Assembly: GCA_023422565.1 (NCBI GenBank)
Contig: JAFAGR010000003.1
Coordinates: forward strand, 1-16,012
Source of the DNA: Bacteroidota bacterium
GTDB lineage: Bacteria; Bacteroidota; Bacteroidia; Chitinophagales; Chitinophagaceae
Direction: 5' to 3'
DNA: 16,012 nucleotides
Position 1 is the stretch's first letter, and every line of letters begins with the position of its first letter. A program made the translations under genes and the position numbers. This document shows positions 1 to 6,753 of this stretch, piece by piece. The notes beneath the pieces are model-generated. The model made no database searches. It worked only from the letters and a program-made list of their open reading frames with translations, and was not told the DNA's origin.

Positions 1-126
1 GCCTACAACAACACCCGTGGCAACACCTTTATCCTGCTTGCTCATCCTCTTTGTCGATTCGCAACCTGAGGCAAACATCATTAAAGTTGCAGCCCCGAAA
101 ATTATTGGAGTGGTTAGCTTTCTCAT
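1..126 (-). CDS. Lipoprotein N-terminus, possibly OmpA-family (partial)
   Basis: This is the first 42 codons of a minus-strand gene that runs off the left edge. The product starts MRKLTTPIIFGA, followed by a short hydrophobic stretch and a lipobox-like FASGC with the lipidated Cys at about residue 22, so it should be an outer-membrane or periplasmic lipoprotein. After the Cys comes a polar stretch (ESTKRMSKQDKG) and then the beginning of a Gly/Val-rich run (GVATGVVVG). That pattern resembles the glycine-zipper segment found in front of OmpA-like peptidoglycan-binding domains in Bacteroidota, but the diagnostic C-terminal domain lies outside the window, so the family is an inference. An AAGAAGAG purine run just upstream of the ATG may be its ribosome binding site. 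It begins 11 bases after the lipocalin-like gene upstream, which suggests cotranscription. Confidence 0.75.
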   Translation of the reverse strand, partial: MRKLTTPIIFGAATLMMFASGCESTKRMSKQDKGVATGVVVG

Positions 127-137
127 ACTCTTCTTTT

Positions 138-617
138 TTAAATTCTTATAAAATTATACACGAAGGCGGCCGGCTTACCTTCAAAAGTAATGTCCGATTT
201 CAACTTCATTGAAGTACCTGAAAGTTCAACAATCGTAAACCTGAAGCCGCTGTTGTTGGCATCAATTTCTTTTAACTTCGAATCAAGTCTTTTGAACTGA
301 AGTAATTTGGGCTCGTCCTTCGCTTCGTAAATAGACCAGCGAAAATCTCTTTTTAAAGGATTACAGCCCGCAGTGGCTGAGATGGTGTAAGATCCAAGGC
401 TGTTATGATCCTTGAAACTCCAGTTGCTGCCTATGAAACAATTAAAATCAGCCTCGTCAAACAAAACCGTTTTCACGCTGCCTTTTATACCTTCCGAAAT
501 GATGGTTTGTAATTGCCATTTCCCGGCGATATCCCTGCGGTAACTCCGCGCTTCCTTACTTATGCTGCATGAAGCGATGACGCATGAGATAAGTGCGAAA
601 AAAAATATTCTTCTCAT
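138..617 (-). CDS. Lipocalin-like lipoprotein
   Basis: The 159-residue product has a lipoprotein signal: MRR, then a hydrophobic core (IFFFALISCVI), then the lipobox IASC with Cys at about residue 17. The mature part begins with a variable polar stretch, followed by GKWQLQTI near residues 32-39. This is the typical opening strand of small Bacteroidota lipocalin-like lipoproteins (G-x-W). Alternating beta-type segments follow (NWSFKDHNSLGSYTIS, GFRFTIVELSGTSMKLKSD), fitting a small beta barrel. Two cysteines (in FNCFIG and AGCNP) could form a disulfide. Ligand and role are unknown; family assignment rests on the N-terminal motif and strand pattern. No clear Shine-Dalgarno precedes the ATG. It lies between pheS (131 bases upstream) and the lipoprotein start at position 126, all on the same strand. 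Confidence 0.85.
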   Translation of the reverse strand: MRRIFFFALISCVIASCSISKEARSYRRDIAGKWQLQTIISEGIKGSVKTVLFDEADFNCFIGSNWSFKDHNSLGSYTISATAGCNPLKRDFRWSIYEAKDEPKLLQFKRLDSKLKEIDANNSGFRFTIVELSGTSMKLKSDITFEGKPAAFVYNFIRI

Positions 618-687
618 TTGCTTGTTTAGCCGGAAAGGTCAAACTGTATGCCAAGAGAACGGTTTGGATGATTTGGTGGGCTGGAGA

Positions 688-709
688 GGGACGCAAAATT
701 TTGCATCCC
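688..709. repeat. 22-bp near-perfect palindrome between pheS and the lipocalin-like gene
   Basis: Two 11-base arms (GGGACGCAAAA and TTTTGCATCCC) are complementary at all but one position and have no spacer. In RNA from the minus strand the odd pair (C692/A705) becomes G-U, so an RNA hairpin downstream of pheS would be nearly complete. It starts 39 bases after the pheS stop and ends about 70 bases before the lipocalin-like gene. No U-tract follows on the minus strand, so it is not a standard intrinsic terminator. It could instead be a regulator-binding site or an RNA processing or stability element. Confidence 0.6.
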
Positions 710-748
710 ATAATAATTTATCATCTAACATAAACCATTCAACATTTT

Positions 749-1780
749 CTAAAGTGCTGCCTTAAACTGTTGCAAAAACCGGATGTCATTCTCACTAAAA
801 AGGCGAAGATCTTTCACTTCATACTTCAGCATGGTTACACGCTCCACTCCCATTCCAAATGCAAAGCCGGTGTATTTCTCCAGATCAATGCCGCAATTCT
901 CCAACACTTTGGGGTGCACCATTCCGCATCCTAATATTTCTACCCAACCGGTCTTCTTACAAACATTACAGCCTTTTCCTTTGCAGATAAGGCAACTTAT
1001 ATCCATCTCTGCACTTGGTTCTGTAAATGGAAAATACGATGGACGAAAACGCACCTCTACCTCCTCGCCAAACATTTCTTTCACAAAGAAGTAAAGAGTT
1101 TGTTTAAGATCTGCGAAGGAAACATTTTCTGCAATGTAAAGGCCTTCTACCTGGTTAAAGAAACAATGCGCGCGCGCACTGATGGTTTCGTTGCGGTACA
1201 CGCGGCCCGGACAAATAATGCGTAGCGGCAATTCCATTTTCTCCATCTCGCGGATCTGTACACTGCTTGTATGCGTACGCAGAAGCCAGTCGGGATTTTT
1301 AGAAATATAAAAAGTATCCTGCATATCCCGCGCGGGATGATTTTCCGGAAGGTTAAGGGCGGTAAAGTTGTGCCAGTCATCTTCAATTTCGGGGCCCTCG
1401 GCAACCGAAAAGCCCAACCGTTGAAAAATGGAAATAATATTATCCTGTACAATACTTATCGGGTGGCGCGTTCCTAACGGTGAGGCATACCCTGGAAGCG
1501 TAACATCAACATCCGACCCGGAGGAATTTTCTTTTCCGTCAAACTGCGCTTTGAAATTTTCGTAAACTCCTTCCACAAAAATTTTAAAATCATTCAATAC
1601 CTGTCCGGCTGCTTTCTTCTGATCACCGGGTACATCCTTCATAAAAGCCATAGAAGCCTTCACCACACCCTTTGTGCCCAGGTATTTTATACGAAAAGAT
1701 TCAAGGGAAGCCTTATCGGTCACTTTTTCCTGCTCAACATCAGCCTTATAACTGCTTATCCGTTCCTCCAGATTATTCAT
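749..1780 (-). CDS. pheS: Phenylalanine--tRNA ligase alpha subunit
   Basis: This 343-residue protein is the catalytic subunit of the cytoplasmic (alpha-beta)2 synthetase that charges tRNA-Phe with phenylalanine using ATP. The N-terminal helical region (about 1-90) is the tRNA-binding coiled coil; the class II catalytic core follows. Visible motifs are TRHPIS (104-109), motif 2 GRVYRNE (192-198), the QVEG segment (210-213), RFRPSYFPFTEPSAE (254-268 region) and motif 3 GFAFGMGVER (305-314). A CxxC pair set (C263/C266 and C271/C274) precedes GWVEILGCGMV, as in many bacterial PheS. The start is the ATG at 1780, giving MNNLEERI. The frame stays open upstream to 1897, but that extension is low-complexity intergenic sequence with no PheS character. 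pheT is not adjacent in the window. The gene is probably transcribed from a promoter lying right at the start codon. Confidence 0.97.
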   Translation of the reverse strand: MNNLEERISSYKADVEQEKVTDKASLESFRIKYLGTKGVVKASMAFMKDVPGDQKKAAGQVLNDFKIFVEGVYENFKAQFDGKENSSGSDVDVTLPGYASPLGTRHPISIVQDNIISIFQRLGFSVAEGPEIEDDWHNFTALNLPENHPARDMQDTFYISKNPDWLLRTHTSSVQIREMEKMELPLRIICPGRVYRNETISARAHCFFNQVEGLYIAENVSFADLKQTLYFFVKEMFGEEVEVRFRPSYFPFTEPSAEMDISCLICKGKGCNVCKKTGWVEILGCGMVHPKVLENCGIDLEKYTGFAFGMGVERVTMLKYEVKDLRLFSENDIRFLQQFKAAL

Positions 1781-1784
1781 AGCG

Positions 1785-1792
1785 CAAATATA
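1785..1792 (-). promoter_or_regulatory. Putative Bacteroidota -7 box for pheS
   Basis: On the minus strand this reads TATATTTG, an exact match to the Bacteroidota -7 consensus TAnnTTTG. Only four bases separate it from the pheS ATG, so transcription would start at or within a base or two of the start codon, giving a leaderless or near-leaderless mRNA. No convincing -33 TTG is seen at the expected distance, which limits confidence. Confidence 0.4.
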
Positions 1793-1803
1793 AACTAGTT
1801 CGT

Positions 1804-1829
1804 AGTTTGTAGTTCCCGAGTTTGTAGTT
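1804..1829. repeat. Short direct repeats in the divergent pheS/BI-1 gap
   Basis: The 11-mer AGTTTGTAGTT occurs at 1804-1814 and 1819-1829, with a partial copy (TAGTTCGTAGTT-like) just before it. It sits in the 119-base gap between the divergent pheS and Bax inhibitor-1 genes. It looks like low-complexity tandem sequence, and no function is evident. Confidence 0.5.
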
Positions 1830-1899
1830 GTTCCCTTTGCCCCTGCACCCTGCACCTTCCTCCCATTTTCCGTATATTTATCTTCTAAACTTTGCAAAA

Positions 1900-2664
1900 A
1901 TGTCTCTATTCAAATCATCCAACCCCATTTTAAGCGAAAAAAAGCTCACCAGCACAGTAGTTCCACATTCGGAATTTGCCAACACGATGACTGTTTCCGG
2001 AACTATTCAAAAATTCGGATTCCTGTTCCTGATGCTGATGGGCGCAGCTTATTATTCATGGAAAGAACAGGCCGAAGGCGGCAATGCAATGCCATTGATA
2101 ATGACGGGCGCCATCGGCGGATTAGTGGTTGCACTTATCATTGTGTTCAAAAAAGAATGGGCACCCTTTCTCGCTCCGCTACATGCTCTTTTGCAGGGGC
2201 TTTTCATCGGTGCAATTTCAGCCGCATTTCACGGCGCCTTTGCGGAAACAGCTCCAAACATAATCTTTAACGCGGTTGGCCTCACACTTGCCGTTTGCGC
2301 CGCCATGTATTTCCTTTACACCTTCCGCATCATTAAGGTTACCGAAAAACTTCGCTCGATAGTGATAGCGGCCACTGCGGGCATCGCAATTTTTTACCTG
2401 ATGGTTTTTGCCATGCGCATGTTCGGCTTTGAAGGTATGTCCTTCCTCCATGAAGGTTCGCCGATTGGGATTGGCTTTTCACTTTTAGTGGTTGGCCTGG
2501 CAGCGCTTAACCTGCTTCTCGATTTTGATATGATTGAAAAAGGCACCGAAATGGGCGCACCGAAATTCATGGAATGGTTTTGTGCATTCGGATTAATGAT
2601 CACCATTGTTTGGCTGTACATCGAAATATTGAGGTTGCTCGGAAAGATCTCGGGTCGCGATTAA
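1900..2664 (+). CDS. Bax inhibitor-1/YccA family membrane protein
   Basis: The 254-residue protein has seven predicted membrane helices at roughly 38-53, 64-83, 89-110, 121-142, 153-174, 189-208 and 223-247, after a polar N-terminus of about 30 residues. This is the topology and length of bacterial TMBIM/YccA proteins. Acidic residues in the late helices (D208 and D210 in LLLDFDMIEKG, E242 in WLYIEIL) match the conserved acidic positions that in the YetJ branch form a pH-sensitive calcium-leak site; equivalence here is inferred. The exact role in Bacteroidota is not established. The start is the ATG at 1900 (MSLFKSSNP), immediately after a CTTTGC box. The upstream in-frame extension to 1828 is Pro/His-rich intergenic translation and is rejected. 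The gene is divergent from pheS and is followed by an intrinsic terminator, so it is probably monocistronic. Confidence 0.93.
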   Translation: MSLFKSSNPILSEKKLTSTVVPHSEFANTMTVSGTIQKFGFLFLMLMGAAYYSWKEQAEGGNAMPLIMTGAIGGLVVALIIVFKKEWAPFLAPLHALLQGLFIGAISAAFHGAFAETAPNIIFNAVGLTLAVCAAMYFLYTFRIIKVTEKLRSIVIAATAGIAIFYLMVFAMRMFGFEGMSFLHEGSPIGIGFSLLVVGLAALNLLLDFDMIEKGTEMGAPKFMEWFCAFGLMITIVWLYIEILRLLGKISGRD

Positions 2665-2685
2665 CATTTACACCTGCAAAATATT

Positions 2686-2713
2686 ATCCCGGCATTGTCC
2701 GGGATTTTTTTTT
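2686..2713 (+). terminator. Intrinsic terminator after the Bax inhibitor-1 gene
   Basis: A 7-bp stem (ATCCCGG paired with CCGGGAT, loop CATTGT) is followed directly by nine T residues at 2705-2713. It begins 22 bases after the stop codon at 2664. This is the clearest terminator in the window, and it separates the housekeeping part from the polysaccharide cluster. Confidence 0.88.
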
Positions 2714-2767
2714 GTGCCCCTCAGTGGTGATCGCAGGAGTGGGTCGCACTCTTGTATGGTTGAAAAG

Positions 2768-2820
2768 CTATTTGGCGATATACTCACATCATTCCCTGCC
2801 ATATCTCTATTTTTGGCGAT
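2768..2820 (+). repeat. Near-identical direct repeat upstream of the polysaccharide cluster
   Basis: CTATTTGGCGAT at 2768-2779 recurs as CTATTTTTGGCGAT at 2807-2820, the second copy having two extra T residues. The start-to-start spacing is 39 bases. The second copy overlaps the candidate -7 box and ends 12 bases before the first glycosyltransferase start. It may be a pair of regulator sites or a small duplication. Confidence 0.5.
2808..2815 (+). promoter_or_regulatory. Putative -7 promoter box for the polysaccharide cluster
   Basis: TATTTTTG matches the Bacteroidota -7 pattern TAnnTTTG and lies 17 bases before the ATG at 2833, in the only intergenic gap (168 bases) before the long run of plus-strand genes. 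A TTTG lies further upstream (2771-2774), but the spacing is longer than expected for a -33 box, so the call is tentative. Confidence 0.35.
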
Positions 2821-2832
2821 CAAACCTTTTGC

Positions 2833-4041
2833 ATGCAACCTCTTGTAAGTGTGCTCATGATCACCCACAACCACGCAAATTTTATAGCGCGGTCGATCGA
2901 TTCGGTTCTGATGCAAAAAACATCTTTTCCTTTTGAGCTGGTGATCGGGGAAGATGCTTCAACAGATTCCACACTGCAAATCATTCATGACTACGCTTCC
3001 CGTTTCCCCGGAAAAATTCTCGCCCTGGGCCATTCCAAAAATCTCGGGATGAGCGGGAATTTTTTCAATACACTTGCCCGCTGCAGGGGAAAGTACATTG
3101 CCCTTCTGGAGGGCGATGACCGTTGGCCAAACGAAAACAAACTACAAATACAGGTTGATTTCCTTGAACAACACGCCGAAGTGATCGCTTGCGGAGGAAA
3201 TACATTTTCTGAAAGCGATCCCCGAAAAGCGGGCTACCGGTTGGTGAAAGGTTTAAAAAAGTTTCTGCCGCCTAAAATGGAAATCTTCAGCCGGGAAGAG
3301 ATGATCGTTTCAAACCGGTTTCGCACACTCACAGTAGTTGCCCGTGCGGATGCATTTAAATTTTCAGCAGAGCAAATTCTATCAAGCCCTGTACTCGACT
3401 GGCCTCTTTTTATCAGCTTAACCAATAATAACCCCGACAAAAATTACGTAAACCTTCCCTTTTACTTTGGTGCTTATAATGTACACGATAGGGGTGTTTT
3501 TTCAGGAAGTTCTTTCTCCTCACGATTGAAAATATCCGCCGATGCGAGAGAAATAATTTCTTCGATTACCCATGGCCGTTACCTGGGTTGGCATTTCCCT
3601 GTTTTGCGGATGGCAGATCCCAAAAAATACAATGAAAGTTTTTTACGGCTTCATTACCACTCTGCACTTCCCGGCATGAAGAGTATCTTCTCTGAAACCA
3701 ATAGCTTTACCATTGCAGAAAATGTACTGGCGCGTAATGACAGCGTCATGCAAAACCTGGGCTTTGTTTTCAGCGATCTTTTTTTGAAGAGCATCAACTT
3801 TGATTCTTTCACCAAAAACATTATTATATTATTGCGCATGGTACAAAGCAAGGCTTTATCGGTAGTTGAAAGAGAAAGGCTCCTTCGCGCTGTCGGAACG
3901 GCCTGGCGCGACACCTTGTTCTATTCCCGGCCCGGAATTGCTACCCTGCAATATTTTCTCAGCTCGCCCTTAAAGAAGTATTCAGGCATATATTGGTACA
4001 CGGTGTTGAATGTTTACCGCCGCACGCATATTAAAACATGA
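2833..4041 (+). CDS. Family 2 glycosyltransferase
   Basis: The 402-residue cytoplasmic protein begins with a GT-A fold: VSVLMITHNHANFIARSIDS (5-24), the nucleotide-sugar binding segment GEDASTDST (39-47) and the DxD-like metal site LLEGDD (91-96). GT2 enzymes of this type transfer a sugar from a nucleotide-activated donor onto a lipid-linked acceptor during glycan repeat-unit assembly. The recognisable catalytic domain covers roughly the first 200-230 residues. The remaining roughly 170 residues are charged and aromatic, with no long hydrophobic helix and no domain I can name. Donor and acceptor cannot be predicted. It is the first gene of the cluster and overlaps the next gene by four bases (ATGA), so translation is probably coupled. 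No Shine-Dalgarno is visible before its ATG. Confidence 0.93.
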   Translation: MQPLVSVLMITHNHANFIARSIDSVLMQKTSFPFELVIGEDASTDSTLQIIHDYASRFPGKILALGHSKNLGMSGNFFNTLARCRGKYIALLEGDDRWPNENKLQIQVDFLEQHAEVIACGGNTFSESDPRKAGYRLVKGLKKFLPPKMEIFSREEMIVSNRFRTLTVVARADAFKFSAEQILSSPVLDWPLFISLTNNNPDKNYVNLPFYFGAYNVHDRGVFSGSSFSSRLKISADAREIISSITHGRYLGWHFPVLRMADPKKYNESFLRLHYHSALPGMKSIFSETNSFTIAENVLARNDSVMQNLGFVFSDLFLKSINFDSFTKNIIILLRMVQSKALSVVERERLLRAVGTAWRDTLFYSRPGIATLQYFLSSPLKKYSGIYWYTVLNVYRRTHIKT

Positions 4042-5525
4042 GCAGTAGTGATGAAATAAGCCGCCTTAGGCAACAGTCCGTTCTTTCGGCAAAATGGAAC
4101 ATTACAGGCCAGTTTGCCATTCAGCTCCTAAACGTTGGCGGAACAATTATTCTTTCAAGGTGGTTGCCACCATCAGTGATCGGTGTGGCCCTGATGCTGG
4201 CGTTAATATCAAATTTCGCAGGCATTATAATGAATCATGCTATCGGAAGCGCTGTGGTTCAAAATCTGAATTTGGGGGATAGGGATCTGTCCTCTGTTTT
4301 TTGGTTTAACCTTTTTCTGGCGGCCGGCTTTTATGTTATCCTTTTGCTTGCCTCGCCGTTAATTTCAGCTTACTACCGCGAAGATGTTTTGATAAGGTAC
4401 ATTCCGTTATTTGGTTTCATTTTCTTCTTTTATGCCTTTGGTTGCGTAAGCCAGTCCCTGTTAATGAAGAAGCACATGTTCAGGCACATCGTCACCGGAA
4501 ACCTGGCAGGCACCGTTCTTTCCTTCGCTGTGGCTATTGCAATGGTGTGGCGTGGCTTCGGAGTAGAAAGCGTGCTCGTTCAAATTGTGCTGAACGTTAT
4601 TATATCCTCGCTTTACTTTTTTTTCGCGGAAGCGTGGAAACCCGTCTGGCATTTTTCAATTGATTCATTGAATAAAATCAGGAGGTTTGCGTTGCATGTG
4701 TCTTTGAACTCCGGCCTGGAATATTTCGTTTTCAATCTTGATAATTTTCTGGTAGCACGCTTCTTTGGCAACTCGGGCCTCGGGCTATATGGCCGTGCAC
4801 GGCAATGGGTTTTTCTGCCCGTTCAAAACATTGCCTTCTCTATCAGCCGCGGATTTTTTCCTTCCTTCGCCCGGTTGAAACACGATGAAAACGGGCTGCG
4901 AAACTTGTATTTGTTTTCTTTCCGGTTCACTTTCTACCTCACCACAGTCGCGCTCACATACATGATCATTGCAGCCGAAGACCTTGTGTTTGTTTTCCTC
5001 GGCGAACCATGGCTTAACATTGTTCCGCTATTTACGTGGTTTAGTTTAACCGGAATCATCGGCACCGTCAATGGCTTTAATGATTCTTTTATCACCAGCC
5101 AGGGAGAAACGGGAATATTGGTTCGAACAGGTATGTTTGAAAAGGTGCTTACCGTAACGGCCTTACTTTCCGCGCTTCCCTTTGGCTTGCAAGGCCTCGT
5201 GATCGCAAGGCTCATCACAGCGATTGCCGTGGTGATACCAAAAACGAGTGCATTGTTGAAGGTTGCCAAACTTTCCTACTCCCATTGGTTGAGAACGATC
5301 CTTCCCACAATACTGATATGCGGCTGTGTTGCTTTAGTTGGTTTTGGATCAAAACCGCTAACCGAAAATTTATCGCCTGTTGTACGGCTGGCTTACGTTT
5401 CTACAGCCTTTCTACTTTTGGTTCCGGTTCTCTCAATTATTTTCAGGGAAACCTCATTTCAACATATCGCTCATGTAATTTTGAATCGTGGCCGCAGTTT
5501 TACAAATAAGGAAAACGGATTATGA
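4038..5525 (+). CDS. WzxC-like polysaccharide flippase
   Basis: The 495-residue integral membrane protein begins with a short cytoplasmic N-terminus (SRLRQQSVLSAKWNITGQ) followed by many hydrophobic helices over the full length. This is the layout of the polysaccharide transporter (PST) branch of the MOP/MATE exporter superfamily, in the WzxC-like lipopolysaccharide biosynthesis protein group. Family-typical features include the R/K-W start, LSRWLPPSVIGVALM (an ILSR.L.P..iG-like motif near residues 39-53) and LARFFGNSGLGLYGRARQW near the middle. It would flip an undecaprenyl-diphosphate-linked oligosaccharide across the inner membrane. It overlaps its neighbours on both sides by ATGA junctions (4038-4041 and 5522-5525), so it forms a coupled trio with the GT2 and GT4 genes. 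A second flippase is encoded at 9845. Substrate is unknown. Confidence 0.92.
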   Translation: MSSSDEISRLRQQSVLSAKWNITGQFAIQLLNVGGTIILSRWLPPSVIGVALMLALISNFAGIIMNHAIGSAVVQNLNLGDRDLSSVFWFNLFLAAGFYVILLLASPLISAYYREDVLIRYIPLFGFIFFFYAFGCVSQSLLMKKHMFRHIVTGNLAGTVLSFAVAIAMVWRGFGVESVLVQIVLNVIISSLYFFFAEAWKPVWHFSIDSLNKIRRFALHVSLNSGLEYFVFNLDNFLVARFFGNSGLGLYGRARQWVFLPVQNIAFSISRGFFPSFARLKHDENGLRNLYLFSFRFTFYLTTVALTYMIIAAEDLVFVFLGEPWLNIVPLFTWFSLTGIIGTVNGFNDSFITSQGETGILVRTGMFEKVLTVTALLSALPFGLQGLVIARLITAIAVVIPKTSALLKVAKLSYSHWLRTILPTILICGCVALVGFGSKPLTENLSPVVRLAYVSTAFLLLVPVLSIIFRETSFQHIAHVILNRGRSFTNKENGL

Positions 5526-6688
5526 AAGAGAAGGTAGCTATCTGCATTAATTCTCTACGCATAGGCGGCTCCGAAAGAGTGGTTTCTACTTTACTGCAGC
5601 ACCTTAATGAAGAATTTGAATTCCACCTGGTGTTATATAGCGATGTGGTTGAATACAAGATCCCGCACAACGTTAAAATATTCAGCCTCGCACAATCTCC
5701 AAATGAAAATATTTTCGCTATGCTGTTGAAGGGGCCTCTCCTTTCGTACAGGCTTTACCGTTATTGTAAAAAAAATTCCATTACTTCCATTGTGGGTTTC
5801 CTTAACAGGGGATGCTATGTAACGGCCCTTGCAGGCAGATTGTTTAACTATAAGGGAAAGACCATAATGTGCCAGCGTACCCATCAATCCGCGCTGGTGA
5901 GCTATGGCAGCAGAATATACAGGTTGTTTTCAAACGGTTTGCTGAAATGGTCGTATAAAAAAGCAGACCTGCTTCTTGCAAATTCCAACGCAATTGCAGA
6001 AGACCTTCAAAATTATGTGCCTCCCGATAAGCCGATACAAACGATTTACAATCCAATCGACCTGGAAGAAATTAAAAAATTGTCTGCCGAAACCTCTCCT
6101 TATGAATTTGAAACAGGATATTTTTATTTTATAGTGCTTGGAGGCCTTCGGAAAGAAAAAAATCATAAAGCCTTACTAAAAGCTTTTTCCCTCATTAAAA
6201 ACAAGACGGCAAAACTTCTTATTGTGGGTGGAGGCGAACTGGGACCAGAACTAAAAAGGTTGGCGGACGAGCTTAAAATTTCCGAAAAGGTTATTTTCCT
6301 TGGTTCGCGGCCAAACCCTTTTCCTCTTCTTCTCCAGGCTGACTGTTTAATACTCCCTTCCCTGGTAGAAGGTTTCCCGAACGCCTTGCTGGAAGGCCTT
6401 GCATGCGGCAAACCCGTCATTTCAGCAGATTGCTACAGCGGCCCGCGGGAGATTCTCGCTCCCGGTACATTAAAATCAGAAAATAAAACAATCGAAATAG
6501 CCGAATACGGCATCCTCGTGCCCGTTAATAATACCGAACAGCTGGCAAAGGCAATGGAAATAATGATGGAAGACCATTCCCTGAGACAGGCATACGCCAA
6601 AAAAGCAGCAGACCGGATCAGCGCCTTCCAAATTCGCGATCTTAAAGAGGATTTTATCCGGGCATTTTCCTCAAGTGGAAAGTACTGA
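5522..6688 (+). CDS. Family 4 glycosyltransferase
   Basis: The 388-residue protein has the GT-B fold of retaining GT4 enzymes. The N-terminal domain carries the acceptor-side GGSERV loop (15-20). The C-terminal domain has the donor-binding GGLRKEKNH (207-215) and the E-x7-E element E283-GFPNALL-E291, followed by GLACGKPVISADCYSGPREIL (292-312). That last segment, especially SGPREIL, is shared with amino-sugar transferases such as PglH/PglJ and their relatives, so a HexNAc or dideoxy-aminosugar donor is plausible but unproven. No transmembrane helix is evident; a peripheral inner-membrane location is likely. It starts within the stop of the flippase gene (ATGA), with AAGGA about ten bases upstream. 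The downstream gap to rmlB is 65 bases, longer than most gaps in the cluster. Confidence 0.94.
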   Translation: MKEKVAICINSLRIGGSERVVSTLLQHLNEEFEFHLVLYSDVVEYKIPHNVKIFSLAQSPNENIFAMLLKGPLLSYRLYRYCKKNSITSIVGFLNRGCYVTALAGRLFNYKGKTIMCQRTHQSALVSYGSRIYRLFSNGLLKWSYKKADLLLANSNAIAEDLQNYVPPDKPIQTIYNPIDLEEIKKLSAETSPYEFETGYFYFIVLGGLRKEKNHKALLKAFSLIKNKTAKLLIVGGGELGPELKRLADELKISEKVIFLGSRPNPFPLLLQADCLILPSLVEGFPNALLEGLACGKPVISADCYSGPREILAPGTLKSENKTIEIAEYGILVPVNNTEQLAKAMEIMMEDHSLRQAYAKKAADRISAFQIRDLKEDFIRAFSSSGKY

Positions 6689-6753
6689 TTGTAACATTGC
6701 CTGAATTATTTCTTTTCTTTGCACAACTGCGGGAAAAATTCCGTAAAAAATTT

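Noticed and set aside
688..709. Palindrome as the pheS intrinsic terminator
   Set aside because: No U-tract follows on the minus strand; the T residues are inside the stem. It was kept only as a repeat of unknown role.
1781..1897. N-terminal extension of pheS by 39 residues in the same open frame
   Set aside because: The extension translates the low-complexity divergent gap (TTTNSGTTNYE-like), has no PheS similarity and would overlap the start of the divergent gene. The ATG at 1780 gives the normal family start.
1828..1899. 24-residue extension of the Bax inhibitor-1 protein
   Set aside because: It is Pro/His-rich translation of intergenic DNA, and the ATG at 1900 follows a promoter-like box and fits the family N-terminus.
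6178..6420. Minus-strand open frame inside the first GT4 gene
   Set aside because: The plus-strand frame carries all GT4 motifs, and the antisense product is basic and Ser/Pro-rich without recognisable features.
6697..6753. Upstream TTG start for rmlB
   Set aside because: It would put 19 extra residues before the Rossmann glycine motif, which normally lies within the first 15 residues.
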